Assembly (NCBI GenBank): GCA_027488155.1
Contig: JAIYCE010000083.1
Coordinates: 1 to 43,320, forward strand
Direction: 5' to 3'
Source: Hyphomicrobiales bacterium
GTDB taxonomy: Bacteria; Pseudomonadota; Alphaproteobacteria; Rhizobiales; Beijerinckiaceae
Length of the DNA: 43,320 nucleotides
Part shown: piece by piece, positions 1 to 9,441 of the stretch
Position numbering within the stretch: position 1 is the first letter of the stretch
Layout: each line of letters begins with the position of its first letter
Notes under the pieces: generated by a model
Seen by the model: the letters and a program-made list of their open reading frames with translations, nothing else
What the model was told of the DNA's origin: nothing
Database searches by the model: none
Position numbers and translations under genes: made by a program

Positions 1-549
1 GGCTGCGGTGGGAACATCGCTTGGCACACTGAGAACGACACGCTTGAGATCGCCGACAAAAATGTGCTGATGACCGACATGCGAATTTATCTGCTCTCGG
101 TCCTGCGCCACGCCAACGCGGCTTATCTGCCGGTGGACTGGCGTGCTGCTGTAGCTGAGTTCGGGATAACGATCGGGGCCTATCAGAAGGCTGCGGGAAA
201 GGCCTTCGATCTCTCTCCCTCACGCAAAGCGACAGGAGCTTTTGCACAGAAGCTTGAACAGCTGTATGCGTGCATAGAGGCCAAAACAATCAGTGAGGGC
301 AAGGCGAATGAAGCTCTGACGCGTCTTGCCCGTGTGCTGGTGCCGATCAATTTCACGCAGCAAGCGCGCTTCCGTCATGATCCGGCCTATGCTGCTCCTC
401 CCTTGCCGATCCTAGCCCATGCACATGATCTTGCAGGTGCAGATGGGATGCATGCCGGCTTTGTAAAAACGCAGCTCCTGCGCGGGCAGAACCGTTATCT
501 CGGTGCGCTGCGAGCGGCGTCGCAGATCATCGACGTAGCGCTCGCCTGA
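1..549 (+). CDS. M28 family peptidase, C-terminal part (5' end outside window)
   Basis: The reading frame is open from the first base, so the gene begins before the window and the GTG at 64 is not its start. The visible 182 residues begin with GGNIAWHTENDT, the stretch around the last zinc-ligand histidine in many M28 (aminopeptidase Y/S-like) enzymes, followed by a helical tail ending LVPINFTQQARFRHDP and QLLRGQNRY, as I recall for the proteobacterial M28 proteins. It probably hydrolyses peptides or N-acyl amino acids with two zinc ions. It converges on the M20 peptidase gene with 34 bp between the stops, and sits beside HyuA/HyuB, which suggests a shared catabolic role. The catalytic core is not visible, so substrate and localisation cannot be judged. 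Confidence 0.75.
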   Translation, partial: GCGGNIAWHTENDTLEIADKNVLMTDMRIYLLSVLRHANAAYLPVDWRAAVAEFGITIGAYQKAAGKAFDLSPSRKATGAFAQKLEQLYACIEAKTISEGKANEALTRLARVLVPINFTQQARFRHDPAYAAPPLPILAHAHDLAGADGMHAGFVKTQLLRGQNRYLGALRAASQIIDVALA

Positions 550-583
550 GCGCTGCGTCTATACTTCCTGATAAGCCCCAATC

Positions 584-1951
584 TCAGACGCGTATCTTTC
601 CCAACTCACTCAGCAGTGCCGCACCGGTTCTGATGCCCTTGTGGAAACACTCTAGGGTCAGGTTCTCGTTCGGCGCATGGTTCGCTTCATCTGCGTTGGC
701 GTAAGGTGTACCAAAGGCCGGCAGGCCAAGGATTTTGGTGAACACATAATCCGGCAGGCTGCCGCCGAGCACGGGGAAAAGCAACGGCTCGACACCGTTG
801 CCTGTTCGGCAGGCCGCGATAACGGCTGGGGCAAACGGCGATTCCACCGATGTCTTAGACGGGAGCATGCCGCCCTGCGGCACGAATTCTACATCCGGCG
901 CATGCTTTGCGACGTGGTCCGCTACGCGGGCAAAAACTTCTTCCGGCGTCATCGCTTCCACGAGACGAATGTCACATTTGGCGATGGCTTGCGACGGCAG
1001 CACAGTCTTGCCTCCCGCCCCTCCATAGCCTCCGTGCAGGCCGTTAATCGTCAGCGTAGGATGAAACATTAGGCGGTCGTAGAAGGGTCGATCCGCTGGG
1101 GCGTCAAGGTGCCTCAGACCAAGGTCTGCCATCACACCATCGAGATCAAGCGGCAAAGTAGCAGCCGCCTCCCTCTCGGCGTTAGTGGGCTGGATGATGG
1201 GGTCATGTAACCCTTCGATGGTGATCTCGCCGCTAGCATTTTTCATGGTGGCAAGCAGATGCACGAGTGACCAGATGGCGTTGGGTGCGACGCCACCATA
1301 ATTACCGGAATGCATGTCGCGGCTGGCTGTCTTCGCGCGAAGCTCAAAGGATGCGACGCCGCGCACGCCGAAGGTGACAATTGGCCGGCCAGACGTATGA
1401 AGCGGCCCATCGGCGGTGACCACAAGGTCAGCAGTCAGTTTGGCGCGGTGCTCATGCACAAAATCAGCAATATGAGGGCTACCGATTTCCTCCTCACCCT
1501 CTAAAAGAACAATCACGTTGCAAGGTAGCGAACCTGTGACCGCAAAGTGGGCCTCAATAGCCATGAGTTGGGCGAAATGCTGCCCCTTGTTATCACCAAT
1601 GCCGCGGGCCCAGATGCGCCCGTTGCGGATCGTTGGCTCGAATGGCGGGCTCAGCCAGAGGTCAAGTGGCTCCGGCGGCTGCACATCGTAATGCCCGTAT
1701 AGGATCACCGTTGGTGCATCGGGCTTGCCATGCCAGCGACCGAGGATCATGGGATGGCGCTTTGTCGGGATCGACTCAGCCTGCAGTCCGAGCTCGCGCA
1801 GCATCTTAAGCAGCAATATTCCGACTTCTGTGATGCCGATATCCTGCGCGCTGATCGAAGGATGGCGCACATAGTCCATGACGCGAGTGACGTAGCTGTC
1901 TTTCGCGGCATCAATGTGCGCCAGAACTTGCGTGAGGGTGTCGTCAGTCAT
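584..1951 (-). CDS. M20 family metallopeptidase (dipeptidase/deacylase type)
   Basis: This 455-residue protein has full M20 length. It shows the metal-site motifs in order: GHYDVQP (His87, Asp89), GIGDNKGQ (Asp120) and LEGEEEIGS (Glu152-155), followed by a dimerisation domain and a C-terminal catalytic return with NADEANHAPNE. M20 members of this subgroup cleave dipeptides or N-acyl/N-carbamoyl amino acids using two divalent metals in the cytoplasm. The gene lies 5 bp after the hyuA stop and is the last of a minus-strand run thrC-like, hyuB, hyuA, M20. Processing the ring-opened product of the Hyu enzyme is a reasonable inference, not shown. No frameshift or missing metal ligand was noticed. 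Confidence 0.88.
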   Translation of the reverse strand: MTDDTLTQVLAHIDAAKDSYVTRVMDYVRHPSISAQDIGITEVGILLLKMLRELGLQAESIPTKRHPMILGRWHGKPDAPTVILYGHYDVQPPEPLDLWLSPPFEPTIRNGRIWARGIGDNKGQHFAQLMAIEAHFAVTGSLPCNVIVLLEGEEEIGSPHIADFVHEHRAKLTADLVVTADGPLHTSGRPIVTFGVRGVASFELRAKTASRDMHSGNYGGVAPNAIWSLVHLLATMKNASGEITIEGLHDPIIQPTNAEREAAATLPLDLDGVMADLGLRHLDAPADRPFYDRLMFHPTLTINGLHGGYGGAGGKTVLPSQAIAKCDIRLVEAMTPEEVFARVADHVAKHAPDVEFVPQGGMLPSKTSVESPFAPAVIAACRTGNGVEPLLFPVLGGSLPDYVFTKILGLPAFGTPYANADEANHAPNENLTLECFHKGIRTGAALLSELGKIRV

Positions 1952-1956
1952 TGGTT

Positions 1957-3996
1957 TCAGTCATTGGTGTCAGTCATAATCAGGGCTCCACTTAAATCGA
2001 CCTCGACCTGCCAGCCGGGGTGTACCAGCGTTGTGGCATCGAGTTGAGTCACGACAGCGGGGCCGGTGAAGCCGTCGCCGAAGCCAAGCGCTGTCCTGGC
2101 ATAAACCGGTACGTCAACGACCTGATTGGAAAGATACATCGGCTGGAAGGCCACGGGTTTTGCGCCTGTGCCACGCCGCAGCGACTGTCGTGGTGGTTGG
2201 GCCACTTTGCCCACAGCCTCAACGCGCAGCGTTACACATTCGACCGGCGCTTCGAGCGTAAAACCGTAGAGAGCCTTATGCTGCGCCACGAAGGCATTTT
2301 CTAGTGCCGAGGCGTCATCCACCCAAGGTGTGGGAACCTCGCCGCCTTGACCACGATAGCGCATCAGGGCCGTGCGGTTGAAGGCGCGGCGATCCGTGCC
2401 GACACGCTCCGACGTAAGCCATGCGTCAGCCTGCACGTCGAGCTCGGCGAAAACGGCTTTCGCCACAGGAATATCGATCAAGCCGGCGCGTGGCAGCGTG
2501 CGGCTGAACTCTGACTTGATGTCGGCCGCCAGTAAGCCATCCGCGCACAGTACACCGGGTGCTGCAGGGATCATTACGCGCTTCACACCAAGCAAACGCG
2601 CCAGTGCACAGCCATGCAATGGCCCCGCACCACCGAAAGGCACAAGCACGAAGTCCGCCGGATTGTGCCCGCGCTCGACTGAGACGATACGCAAAGCACC
2701 CATCATGTTGTTATCGACGATGGCCAGAATACCGGCCGCCGCCGCTTCGATGCTGAGACCCAAGGGCAGAGCCACGGTGTCGCGGATTACGCGTCGCGAA
2801 GCTTCTGCATCGAGCGCCATGCCACCGTCGAGCAGGCTTGACGGAAGATGTCCTAAGACCACATGGGCGTCCGTGACAGTAGCGCGCTCGCCGCCGCGCC
2901 CGTAAGCAGCAGGTCCTGGGACTGCGCCAGCACTTTCCGGCCCGACCACAAGCGCGCCATCCTTGATCGTAGCGATGGATCCCCCTCCCGCACCGATCGT
3001 GACCATATCAACCATGGGCAGTGGCAAAGGCCAATCTCCAACCTGCCCAAGTTGGGTGAGGCCAATACGACCTTTTTCGATCAGGCAGATATCGGCGCTG
3101 GTTCCTCCAATATCGACTGTAATGATGTCCGCGATGCCACTGGCAGCAGCGGCCTCGCGTGCACCGACGACGCCCGCGGCAGGGCCAGAAAGCGCGGTGG
3201 TGATCGCAGCTGAGCGAATGCGCGATGCGCCTGCCACGCCGCCATTTGACTGCATTAGAAGAAGCGGCGCATCGACCATCAGCGACACAAGTCGTGTCTC
3301 CAGACGCTCAACATATGTCGCAACGCCGGGTGTGACGACGGCGTTAAGCGCGGTTGCCAATGTGCGTTCATATTCACGCGCCACCGGCAGAACGTCAGTT
3401 GATATTGTAATGCAGATACCGGGCAACTCCTCGCCAAGGATGGCCGCGATGCGCTTTTCATGAACAGGATTAGCGTAAGCATGAAGCAGACAGACTGCGA
3501 CTGCTGTGACGTCCATGCGCCGGCAGGCTGCGGCAGCCTCACGCACACTTGCCTCGTCAAGTGGCTCCAGCACAGCACCGCCTGCGGCCACGCGCTCACG
3601 CACTTCAAGCACGCGCGACGCCGGCACGGGCCGTTCCGGTTTGACCCAAGTGTAAAGATTGGCTTTGCGCGGGATGTCCTGTCGACCGATGGCGAGGACG
3701 TGGCGGAAGCCTGATGTTGTGATCAGCGCCGCCTTTGCGCCTTTGTCTTCAAGGATCATATTGGTAGCAACGGTGGTGCCATGGAGCACACGGTCGAGTT
3801 CGATGGCTTCTTTTCCTGCCTGCTTGAGAGCCAGCCCAACACCGTTTAAGAAGGCCTGTGACGGGTCTGCGGCAATACTGGGTGTCTTCGCACGCCAGAT
3901 CTTTCCACTGGCCCGGTCCTGCAGCGCTACATCGGTGAAGGTACCCCCGATATCCACGGCAACCGCAAGACCTTCGTCAGGATATGGCATCGACAT
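1957..3996 (-). CDS. hyuA: HyuA: hydantoinase/5-oxoprolinase family subunit A
   Basis: The start chosen is the ATG at 3996, giving 679 residues. It follows AAAGGA with proper spacing and is directly followed by the family's N-terminal nucleotide-binding motif VAVDIGGTFTDVAL (residues 12-25). The open frame extends to 4203, but those extra residues lie inside hyuB and look unrelated. Further ATPase-type motifs include VDIGGTSADI and the glycine-rich FGGAGPLHG. HyuA with HyuB forms ATP-dependent enzymes that hydrolyse N-methylhydantoin or 5-oxoproline, or carboxylate acetone/acetophenone. The split A/B form and peptidase neighbours favour a hydantoin or oxoproline substrate, but that is inference. 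The start overlaps the end of hyuB by 20 bp, indicating translational coupling. Confidence 0.9.
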   Translation of the reverse strand: MSMPYPDEGLAVAVDIGGTFTDVALQDRASGKIWRAKTPSIAADPSQAFLNGVGLALKQAGKEAIELDRVLHGTTVATNMILEDKGAKAALITTSGFRHVLAIGRQDIPRKANLYTWVKPERPVPASRVLEVRERVAAGGAVLEPLDEASVREAAAACRRMDVTAVAVCLLHAYANPVHEKRIAAILGEELPGICITISTDVLPVAREYERTLATALNAVVTPGVATYVERLETRLVSLMVDAPLLLMQSNGGVAGASRIRSAAITTALSGPAAGVVGAREAAAASGIADIITVDIGGTSADICLIEKGRIGLTQLGQVGDWPLPLPMVDMVTIGAGGGSIATIKDGALVVGPESAGAVPGPAAYGRGGERATVTDAHVVLGHLPSSLLDGGMALDAEASRRVIRDTVALPLGLSIEAAAAGILAIVDNNMMGALRIVSVERGHNPADFVLVPFGGAGPLHGCALARLLGVKRVMIPAAPGVLCADGLLAADIKSEFSRTLPRAGLIDIPVAKAVFAELDVQADAWLTSERVGTDRRAFNRTALMRYRGQGGEVPTPWVDDASALENAFVAQHKALYGFTLEAPVECVTLRVEAVGKVAQPPRQSLRRGTGAKPVAFQPMYLSNQVVDVPVYARTALGFGDGFTGPAVVTQLDATTLVHPGWQVEVDLSGALIMTDTND

Positions 3997-5791
3997 ATTC
4001 CTTTCGGTGGAACGCCTTAACAGCAGGTCGCGCACGTCGAAGTTCGGCCGTCGCGGCCTCGTCAACGGCGTCATCAGCAATGACGACGCCGTAGTGGCGG
4101 CGCGCCGCTTTTGCGCTAACATAGCCGCCCAATACGTCCTCCAAAACGTACTCAGGGGGCCTATCAAAGGGATGGCCGTGCCCGCCTCCCCCTCCTGTTT
4201 CAATTCTTAATATGTCGCCATATTTGAGCTTGTGCCCATCCGAGAGCGGCGGAAGAACCCGCTCCTCTGGCGTTCCGGGATTGACCAAAACGCGGCCAGT
4301 TCCACCCGACATCCCACCCGCGATGCCCCAAGGCGGGTTCTTGACGCTGTCGATGCGAATGCCGAGTAGCGCCTCTTCCGATAGGATCTCGTATTCGCGC
4401 AAGATCCCACAACCGCCTCGATAGCGGCCTGGGCCGCCCGAATCCTGCACGACACCATAGGCACGCAAACGCACAGGATAACCAAGCTCCAGAAACTCGA
4501 CGGGATAATTCTCCTGCGCCACAAAATATACCGCATCGATCCCGTCAGCGCTCGGGCGCGCGCCGTATCCAACGCCAATCCCGTCAGCCAGCAGGAATGG
4601 CACCAACTCACCTTCGTCGTCGCGATAGGCGCCGCGCATGATCGTGATCACATATGCGGAGTGTGCAGCAGGCGCTCCACCGCCAGCGGCGTTCACGAGG
4701 CCGTTCAGACCCGCCAGCACACGCATCATCGTCAGTCCGCGCATGCCGAGCGCTGCAGGCCATTTCGGCCACAGCAGAGAACCTTCTCGCAGTCTCACCT
4801 CATCAAGAGCCTGAGGACCGCCAGCATTACAGACTTGCGCGGGGTCGCCACCGAGATAGTAGAGGCCGAGCCCCATGCCTGGCACGCCAGGGTTCATGAT
4901 GAAATTGACCGGGCCGAAAGCTTGATCGTCCGTCTCAGTGGCATCGAAAATGTAGCGATCGTTCCCATCATCTTTCTTCTCGCGCGTGAGCGCGAAACGC
5001 AGCTTGAACGGACCAGAGCCATGTCCGTCTGAATCGATAGCATCCGTGAAACGGTGCGTGCCATAGGCAAAGGTCTCAGACAGACGCCGGCGCACAAGCC
5101 GACGTGTGCGGTCCAGCAATTGCTCGAGCGCACTCTGAAACTGTTTGGCGCCAAAACGTCCGACAATTTCATCGACGCGGCTAGTGCCGAGCTCGACGCT
5201 CGCCATAAGCGCCTTCATGTCGCCAATGCTCTGCTGCGGATAGCGCGAGTTACGGTGGAAGATAGCGAGCGCTGCTTCGTTCGGCGCTCCTGCATCAACG
5301 AGCTTCGTGGGCGGCACAATAATGCCTTCATGCATAATGTCAGTAGCATCGGGACTGATCGAACCCGGTCTGAGGCCGCCGATATCTGCGAAATGTGCCC
5401 AGGCCATGACGAAGGCGACGCGATGACCCTTGCAAAAAACCGGTGCGATCAACACCTGGTCATTTGAATGTGAAACTGCACCGCGTGAGCCATAGCAGTC
5501 ATTGTACCAATAGACGTCGCCGGGCTTCATGCTGTCCGCCGAGAAATGCTTAAGCACTGGCCCCGTCATGTCACCGAAAATGGGGATCATAGAGCCAACG
5601 GCCATGACGCCTTCGCGGTCGAACAGGGCGGTGTAGAAGTCTTTTTTCTCGCGTATGAAGGCAGAGATCGCCGTGCGCTCGATCAATGCTTCCATTTCAC
5701 TCTGCGCTGCGCCGATTGCACCACGGATGATCTCGACCATCACAGGGTTTACAATTTCCTGGGTCTCAACGACCCGCACCCGATCATGCAT
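3977..5791 (-). CDS. hyuB: HyuB: hydantoinase/5-oxoprolinase family subunit B
   Basis: The start chosen is the ATG at 5791 (604 residues) because AAGAGGTG lies just upstream. A longer frame to 5866 has no good ribosome site. Family landmarks are NPVMVEIIRGAIGAAQSEME near the N terminus, RGAVSHSNDQ, ADIGG around the middle, and a glycine-rich end (GGGGGHGHPFDRPPE) that is typical of HyuB. It pairs with HyuA immediately downstream to make an ATP-dependent amidohydrolase or carboxylase complex in the cytoplasm. The exact substrate cannot be assigned: acetophenone-carboxylase-like complexes usually have extra subunits, and none is seen here. The gene is intact and cotranscribed with hyuA and the M20 peptidase. 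Confidence 0.9.
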   Translation of the reverse strand: MHDRVRVVETQEIVNPVMVEIIRGAIGAAQSEMEALIERTAISAFIREKKDFYTALFDREGVMAVGSMIPIFGDMTGPVLKHFSADSMKPGDVYWYNDCYGSRGAVSHSNDQVLIAPVFCKGHRVAFVMAWAHFADIGGLRPGSISPDATDIMHEGIIVPPTKLVDAGAPNEAALAIFHRNSRYPQQSIGDMKALMASVELGTSRVDEIVGRFGAKQFQSALEQLLDRTRRLVRRRLSETFAYGTHRFTDAIDSDGHGSGPFKLRFALTREKKDDGNDRYIFDATETDDQAFGPVNFIMNPGVPGMGLGLYYLGGDPAQVCNAGGPQALDEVRLREGSLLWPKWPAALGMRGLTMMRVLAGLNGLVNAAGGGAPAAHSAYVITIMRGAYRDDEGELVPFLLADGIGVGYGARPSADGIDAVYFVAQENYPVEFLELGYPVRLRAYGVVQDSGGPGRYRGGCGILREYEILSEEALLGIRIDSVKNPPWGIAGGMSGGTGRVLVNPGTPEERVLPPLSDGHKLKYGDILRIETGGGGGHGHPFDRPPEYVLEDVLGGYVSAKAARRHYGVVIADDAVDEAATAELRRARPAVKAFHRKEYVDAIS

Positions 5792-6122
5792 AATCAACAC
5801 CTCTTGCGAGCAATAATCGCTCGCCGCCCCGCACTTATCGAGATCGGCCAAATAGGCAGATCCCATGGTGTGAACCGCTCATTAGATTAGTTGATGATTT
5901 GATTTGCTGCTAGTCCGGATTGGCCGTTCAATCTGACTGGGGCTTGCTCCAACGGCCACTGTATGACCCTACTGCCGGCGGTTGAATCTCCGTGGTGAGA
6001 GCTGCCGGATGGCTTTGTTGACGCGGACGCCAGACCCTGAATAGCCTTTCACCATAATCTCAAAGCATTCATTTAAACTCAAGCAGATGGCCACCCTTCG
6101 CTGCCTTGTCCTGAGCAGTCCA
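5792..6122. other. intergenic region between thrC-like gene and hyuB
   Basis: No convincing gene is seen in these 331 bases. A perfect 8-bp inverted repeat (TGGCCGTT at 5921-5928, AACGGCCA at 5951-5958, 22-base loop) could be an operator or an RNA hairpin. No T-tract follows it. Bases 5880-5910 are AT-rich and could carry the hyu promoter. The gap separates the thrC-like gene from hyuB far enough that they may be separate transcripts. Confidence 0.5.
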
Positions 6123-7355
6123 TTAAATCTCGGCAAAAGCGATCGCACCATCCTTGTCAAGAAAGTCAGTTGGAATTGGCATCGGATATTTTAATCCCGT
6201 TGCACAATTGAAAAGGAGAACACTGTCCTTCTGACCCACGAGACCCTGGCGGTAAGCCTCGATATAGGCAGCATAGGTTGCCGCACCTTCTGGACACAGC
6301 AGCAGTCCTTCTCGCCGACCCACAGTCTCGCGCGCAGCAAGAATAGCCGCGTCATCAACAGCAATCGCGAAGCCGCCAGAGTCACGCACCGCGTCAAGGA
6401 TCAAAAAGTCACCGATCGCGATCGGGACACGGATACCTGCAGCAACCGTGGAAGCGTTCGTGAACAATGGGGCGTGTCTATCGTTTGTATGATAGGCCCT
6501 CACGATTGGTTGGCAGCCTGTAGCCTGTACGGCGACCATACGGGGCAGACGATCGATAAAGCCAAGCGCTTTGAGCTCGTTGAATGCCTTCCACATTCCT
6601 ATGAGCCCCGTGCCGCCGCCCGTGGGATAAAAGATGACATCCGGCACGTCCCAACCATATTGCTCGGCGAGTTCGAGACCCATCGTTTTCTTGCCCTCGA
6701 TCCGGTAGGGCTCCTTAAGTGTTGAAAAATCGAACCAATGACCACCCTCGCGGCCTTTGCCGACGAGTTTCCCGCAATCATTGATCAGACCGTTGACGCG
6801 ATAGAGACGTGAACCCTGCAGAGCAATTTCGGCCATATTGATATCAGGCGTATCATCCGGACAGAATACGATGCTCTCAATACCCGCGCGCGTTGCATAA
6901 GCGGCAAACGATGCCCCGGCATTGCCATTGGTCGGCATCGCAATTTTCTGGATGCCAAACTCTCGCGCCATCGTTACTGCCATTGCTAGTCCGCGCGTCT
7001 TAAAGGAGCCAGTTGGTAGCCTCCCCTCATCCTTGACGACGATTTCTCCCCCGCCAACATCGCGCCGCAGCGAGGGTAGATTGATCAAGGGTGTAAAAGT
7101 CTCACCAAAGCTCACAATACTCTCGACCGATCTCATGGGCAGCAATTCTCGGAAGCGCCACATGTCCTGCGGACGCTCCTTCAGATCTGCTTTTGAAACG
7201 TAACCCTTTACTGCATCCAGATCATAGCGAACGAGGATGGGATAACCTGCTGGAGACAGATTGTGCACGGCGTTGCGATCAAGAGCTTCGCCTGTCATTC
7301 CGCATTCGAGCTGCGTGACAAAATAGTTCTGATCGGAGGAGGGTAACGCAGGCAT
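6123..7355 (-). CDS. threonine synthase-like PLP-dependent lyase (fold type II)
   Basis: The start is placed at the ATG at 7355, preceded by TTGGAGACC. An upstream in-frame ATG at 7415 adds 20 residues without a ribosome site. The 410-residue protein has the fold-type-II PLP signature: LPTGSFKTRG with the Schiff-base lysine at about 119, PTNGNAGAS for phosphate/substrate binding, and YPTGGGTGLIG around 244-254. This matches threonine synthase (phosphohomoserine to threonine) and its close relatives. Its position upstream of hyuB and away from hom/thrB suggests a catabolic paralogue, for example a threonine/serine-type ammonia-lyase or diaminopropionate-like enzyme. The sequence does not settle this. 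GC and codon use look like the neighbours. Confidence 0.8.
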   Translation of the reverse strand: MPALPSSDQNYFVTQLECGMTGEALDRNAVHNLSPAGYPILVRYDLDAVKGYVSKADLKERPQDMWRFRELLPMRSVESIVSFGETFTPLINLPSLRRDVGGGEIVVKDEGRLPTGSFKTRGLAMAVTMAREFGIQKIAMPTNGNAGASFAAYATRAGIESIVFCPDDTPDINMAEIALQGSRLYRVNGLINDCGKLVGKGREGGHWFDFSTLKEPYRIEGKKTMGLELAEQYGWDVPDVIFYPTGGGTGLIGMWKAFNELKALGFIDRLPRMVAVQATGCQPIVRAYHTNDRHAPLFTNASTVAAGIRVPIAIGDFLILDAVRDSGGFAIAVDDAAILAARETVGRREGLLLCPEGAATYAAYIEAYRQGLVGQKDSVLLFNCATGLKYPMPIPTDFLDKDGAIAFAEI

Positions 7356-7424
7356 TGGCTGGTCTCCAATTTCTGCATTTAATGTCTTTAAATTTCTAGC
7401 TCTAGTAAAGAACATTCACCCTGA

Positions 7425-7964
7425 AGCGCAGCGGCTTATCGGGGCGATAAAGAGCAGTCCGATTGCCCACTATTATGTTTCGGTATGCCTTCCTGGCTAT
7501 TTACAGGCGCTAGGAAGCGGCAGGCTCTACAGGCCGAGAGGTATAACATCGATCTGGAATCGCGAACCTGGACAATTCCTGAAACCAAGGCCGGAAAGCC
7601 TCGTTTTGTGCCTTTGTCCGATCAGGCAATGGATGTCCTTAGAGCCACCCAAACCTACCTCCGAGGGACCAGACAGGCCAATTTCAAGTGGGTCTTTCCT
7701 AACCTCGAGACAGGGAAGCCGTACACCTCAATTTTCTATCCTTGGGACATATGCCGGAAGGCGGCTGGGCTTCCAGACGTCCGTATCCATGACCTGCGAC
7801 ACTCATTCGCCTCAGCCTTAGTCAACCGGGGAATGACGCTTTACGACGTAAAGGAGCTGCTTGGTCACGCCAATGTGGTGACGACACAACGTTATGCTCA
7901 TCTCTCCAAAGCGAGACTGAGGGAAGCCGCTCAAGAAGCCGGACGGTTTTATGATCTCAAATAG
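7425..7964 (+). pseudogene. tyrosine recombinase/phage integrase remnant (catalytic domain only)
   Basis: The frame is closed by a stop at 7422-7424 and the first ATG is at 7485, so only about 160-180 residues remain of a protein normally about 380 long. The catalytic domain is recognisable: TGARKRQAL (first Arg), DTK-type strand IPETKAGKPRFVPLS, IHDLRHSFAS (the H-x-L-R-H box), LLGHANVVTTQRYAHL (second His and nucleophile Tyr). The DNA-binding SAM-like and arm-binding regions are missing. It is probably inactive by itself and marks the old edge of an integrated element. The adjacent catabolic block (1-7355) could be that cargo. Whether the 159-residue piece is expressed is unknown. Confidence 0.8.
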
Positions 7965-7970
7965 CCCAAA

Positions 7971-8000
7971 CAAAAAACCCCGGAGCTTGCGCTCCGGGGT
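7971..8000 (-). terminator. intrinsic terminator of the porin gene
   Basis: A perfect 9-bp stem (CCCCGGAGC at 7978-7986, GCTCCGGGG at 7991-7999) with a 4-base loop is followed on the minus strand by a run of six T. It lies just after the porin stop at 8026. It may also stop the integrase remnant from the other side, though the plus-strand T-tract is poor. Confidence 0.9.
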
Positions 8001-8025
8001 CTCTTTGACTTGATCTTAAATCAGA

Positions 8026-9441
8026 TCAGAAGTCGCGCTGAATGCGGATACGACCGATGACAGCCGAACCTTCATTGTACAGACCGCCAACCGAGGTGTA
8101 CTTAGCCTGGTTGCCGTTGATACGGTTGTCGGTGTTGAGCTGGAGGTAGTTAACTTCCGCACCGATGTCGAGGCCACGAACCGGCGACCAGATCACGTTG
8201 GTGCCGACCGTCCAGTATTGCGAGCTAACGAGGTTGTTAGCCGTAGCCATGCCACCAGCGGCCACGTAAGCACCCGCCGGGATGTCCGAGCCGATGTACG
8301 AAGCGAAGAGGCCCTGACGGACCGTCGGAGCCCAGTAGTGCAACATGGCGGCGGTGATGCCCCATGTCGTCACGAGACTCGTCTGACCAGCGTTGGTGAT
8401 GACTGCATCCGGAACGAGGATCGAAACGCGACCCACGCCGTTGCTGCCGCCGCCCCAACCGACCGGGTTGGCGAGAACGGTGGTCGTGGCGCCCTGGCCG
8501 TATGTGCCTTGCAGGTAGAAGGCATCGCCCTTAGCGAGCATCGGCAGGTTGATCTTCACGCCAGCGTTCAAAGCCCAACCGTAGTCGGTGCTAGCCGGTG
8601 CGCCAGCAGTGCCGTTGATCTGACCGGCAGTGGCAGCAACGCCAGCCGTACGGACCTGGTGGAGCAAGCCCGACAACTGAGCCGAACCCCAAGACTGGTC
8701 AGCGCGGAGAGCGAGGACGAAGTCAGGCATGGAGGCGCCGCCGTACTGGCCGGCAGTCGTGGCCGAGAGGATGCCGACCGAAGTGCCGTTCGCGTAAGCA
8801 TACGCGTTACGACGCTCAAGCGGATCTTCGATCGAGAGCGTGGCCGAGAAGCCCGAACCGAACGTAGCCGTGTAAGCGGCGAGGTTCGTGATCGTGCCGT
8901 CGCCAGCCGTCGTGCCAATGAGTTCGAGGTCGCCGTTGTAGAAGCCGAAGAACGACACGGCGCGACCAGCGGTGAGGCCGGCGAACTGAACGAAAGCGCG
9001 ATCGATATCGATGTGCGTCTGAGCGTTGCCAGCATACGAATAAGCCGTGCCGGTGTAGGCCGTGCCGATACGAGCCTGCGTGCCCGAGTAGAGCTGACCG
9101 CCCGTACGACGCGCGAAGTTCACGCGGGTGTAAGCGCGGAGCAGACCGTATTCGGTCGACGTACGAGCGTCGAGTTCGAAGCGGCCGAGGGCGCGCATGC
9201 CCATGACGTTCGACTGACGGTTAAACGCCGGCGAATAGCCGTATTCGAAACGAACGCGGCCACCGATCTTAATGCAGGTGTCCGAGCCGGGGATGTAGAA
9301 GAAGCCAGCGCCGTGCGCAGAGCAGACGCGAACGTATTCAACCGGAGCGGCCTTCTTCGAGGGAAGATCGGCAGCCTGAGCGCCGGCAACAGCAGCGAGA
9401 CCCGCTGCCGAACCGAGAAGAAGGCTCTTTACGAGCTTCAT
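8026..9441 (-). CDS. Omp2-type porin
   Basis: The ATG at 9441 follows GGAGGTC and gives 471 residues. An in-frame start at 9489 is discarded because the signal peptide begins at MKLVKSLLLGSAAG. Residues 1-23 are a classic signal peptide ending AGAQA-ADLP. The mature N terminus carries the pattern YVRVC...FFYIPGSDTCIKIGGRVRFEYGY, the hallmark of rhizobial/Brucella Omp2-family porins. The protein ends in IRIQRDF with a terminal Phe, as expected for BAM-dependent outer-membrane insertion. It should form a 16-strand general diffusion channel. It has its own terminator and a long leader region, fitting a strongly expressed single-gene unit. It is distantly related to the porin-like gene at 28902-30269. 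Confidence 0.93.
   Translation of the reverse strand: MKLVKSLLLGSAAGLAAVAGAQAADLPSKKAAPVEYVRVCSAHGAGFFYIPGSDTCIKIGGRVRFEYGYSPAFNRQSNVMGMRALGRFELDARTSTEYGLLRAYTRVNFARRTGGQLYSGTQARIGTAYTGTAYSYAGNAQTHIDIDRAFVQFAGLTAGRAVSFFGFYNGDLELIGTTAGDGTITNLAAYTATFGSGFSATLSIEDPLERRNAYAYANGTSVGILSATTAGQYGGASMPDFVLALRADQSWGSAQLSGLLHQVRTAGVAATAGQINGTAGAPASTDYGWALNAGVKINLPMLAKGDAFYLQGTYGQGATTTVLANPVGWGGGSNGVGRVSILVPDAVITNAGQTSLVTTWGITAAMLHYWAPTVRQGLFASYIGSDIPAGAYVAAGGMATANNLVSSQYWTVGTNVIWSPVRGLDIGAEVNYLQLNTDNRINGNQAKYTSVGGLYNEGSAVIGRIRIQRDF

Noticed and set aside
5969-6160. 63-codon frame downstream of the thrC-like gene, considered as a transposase remnant
   Set aside because: It overlaps the end of the thrC-like gene and its Arg-rich end matches no transposase motif that I can name.
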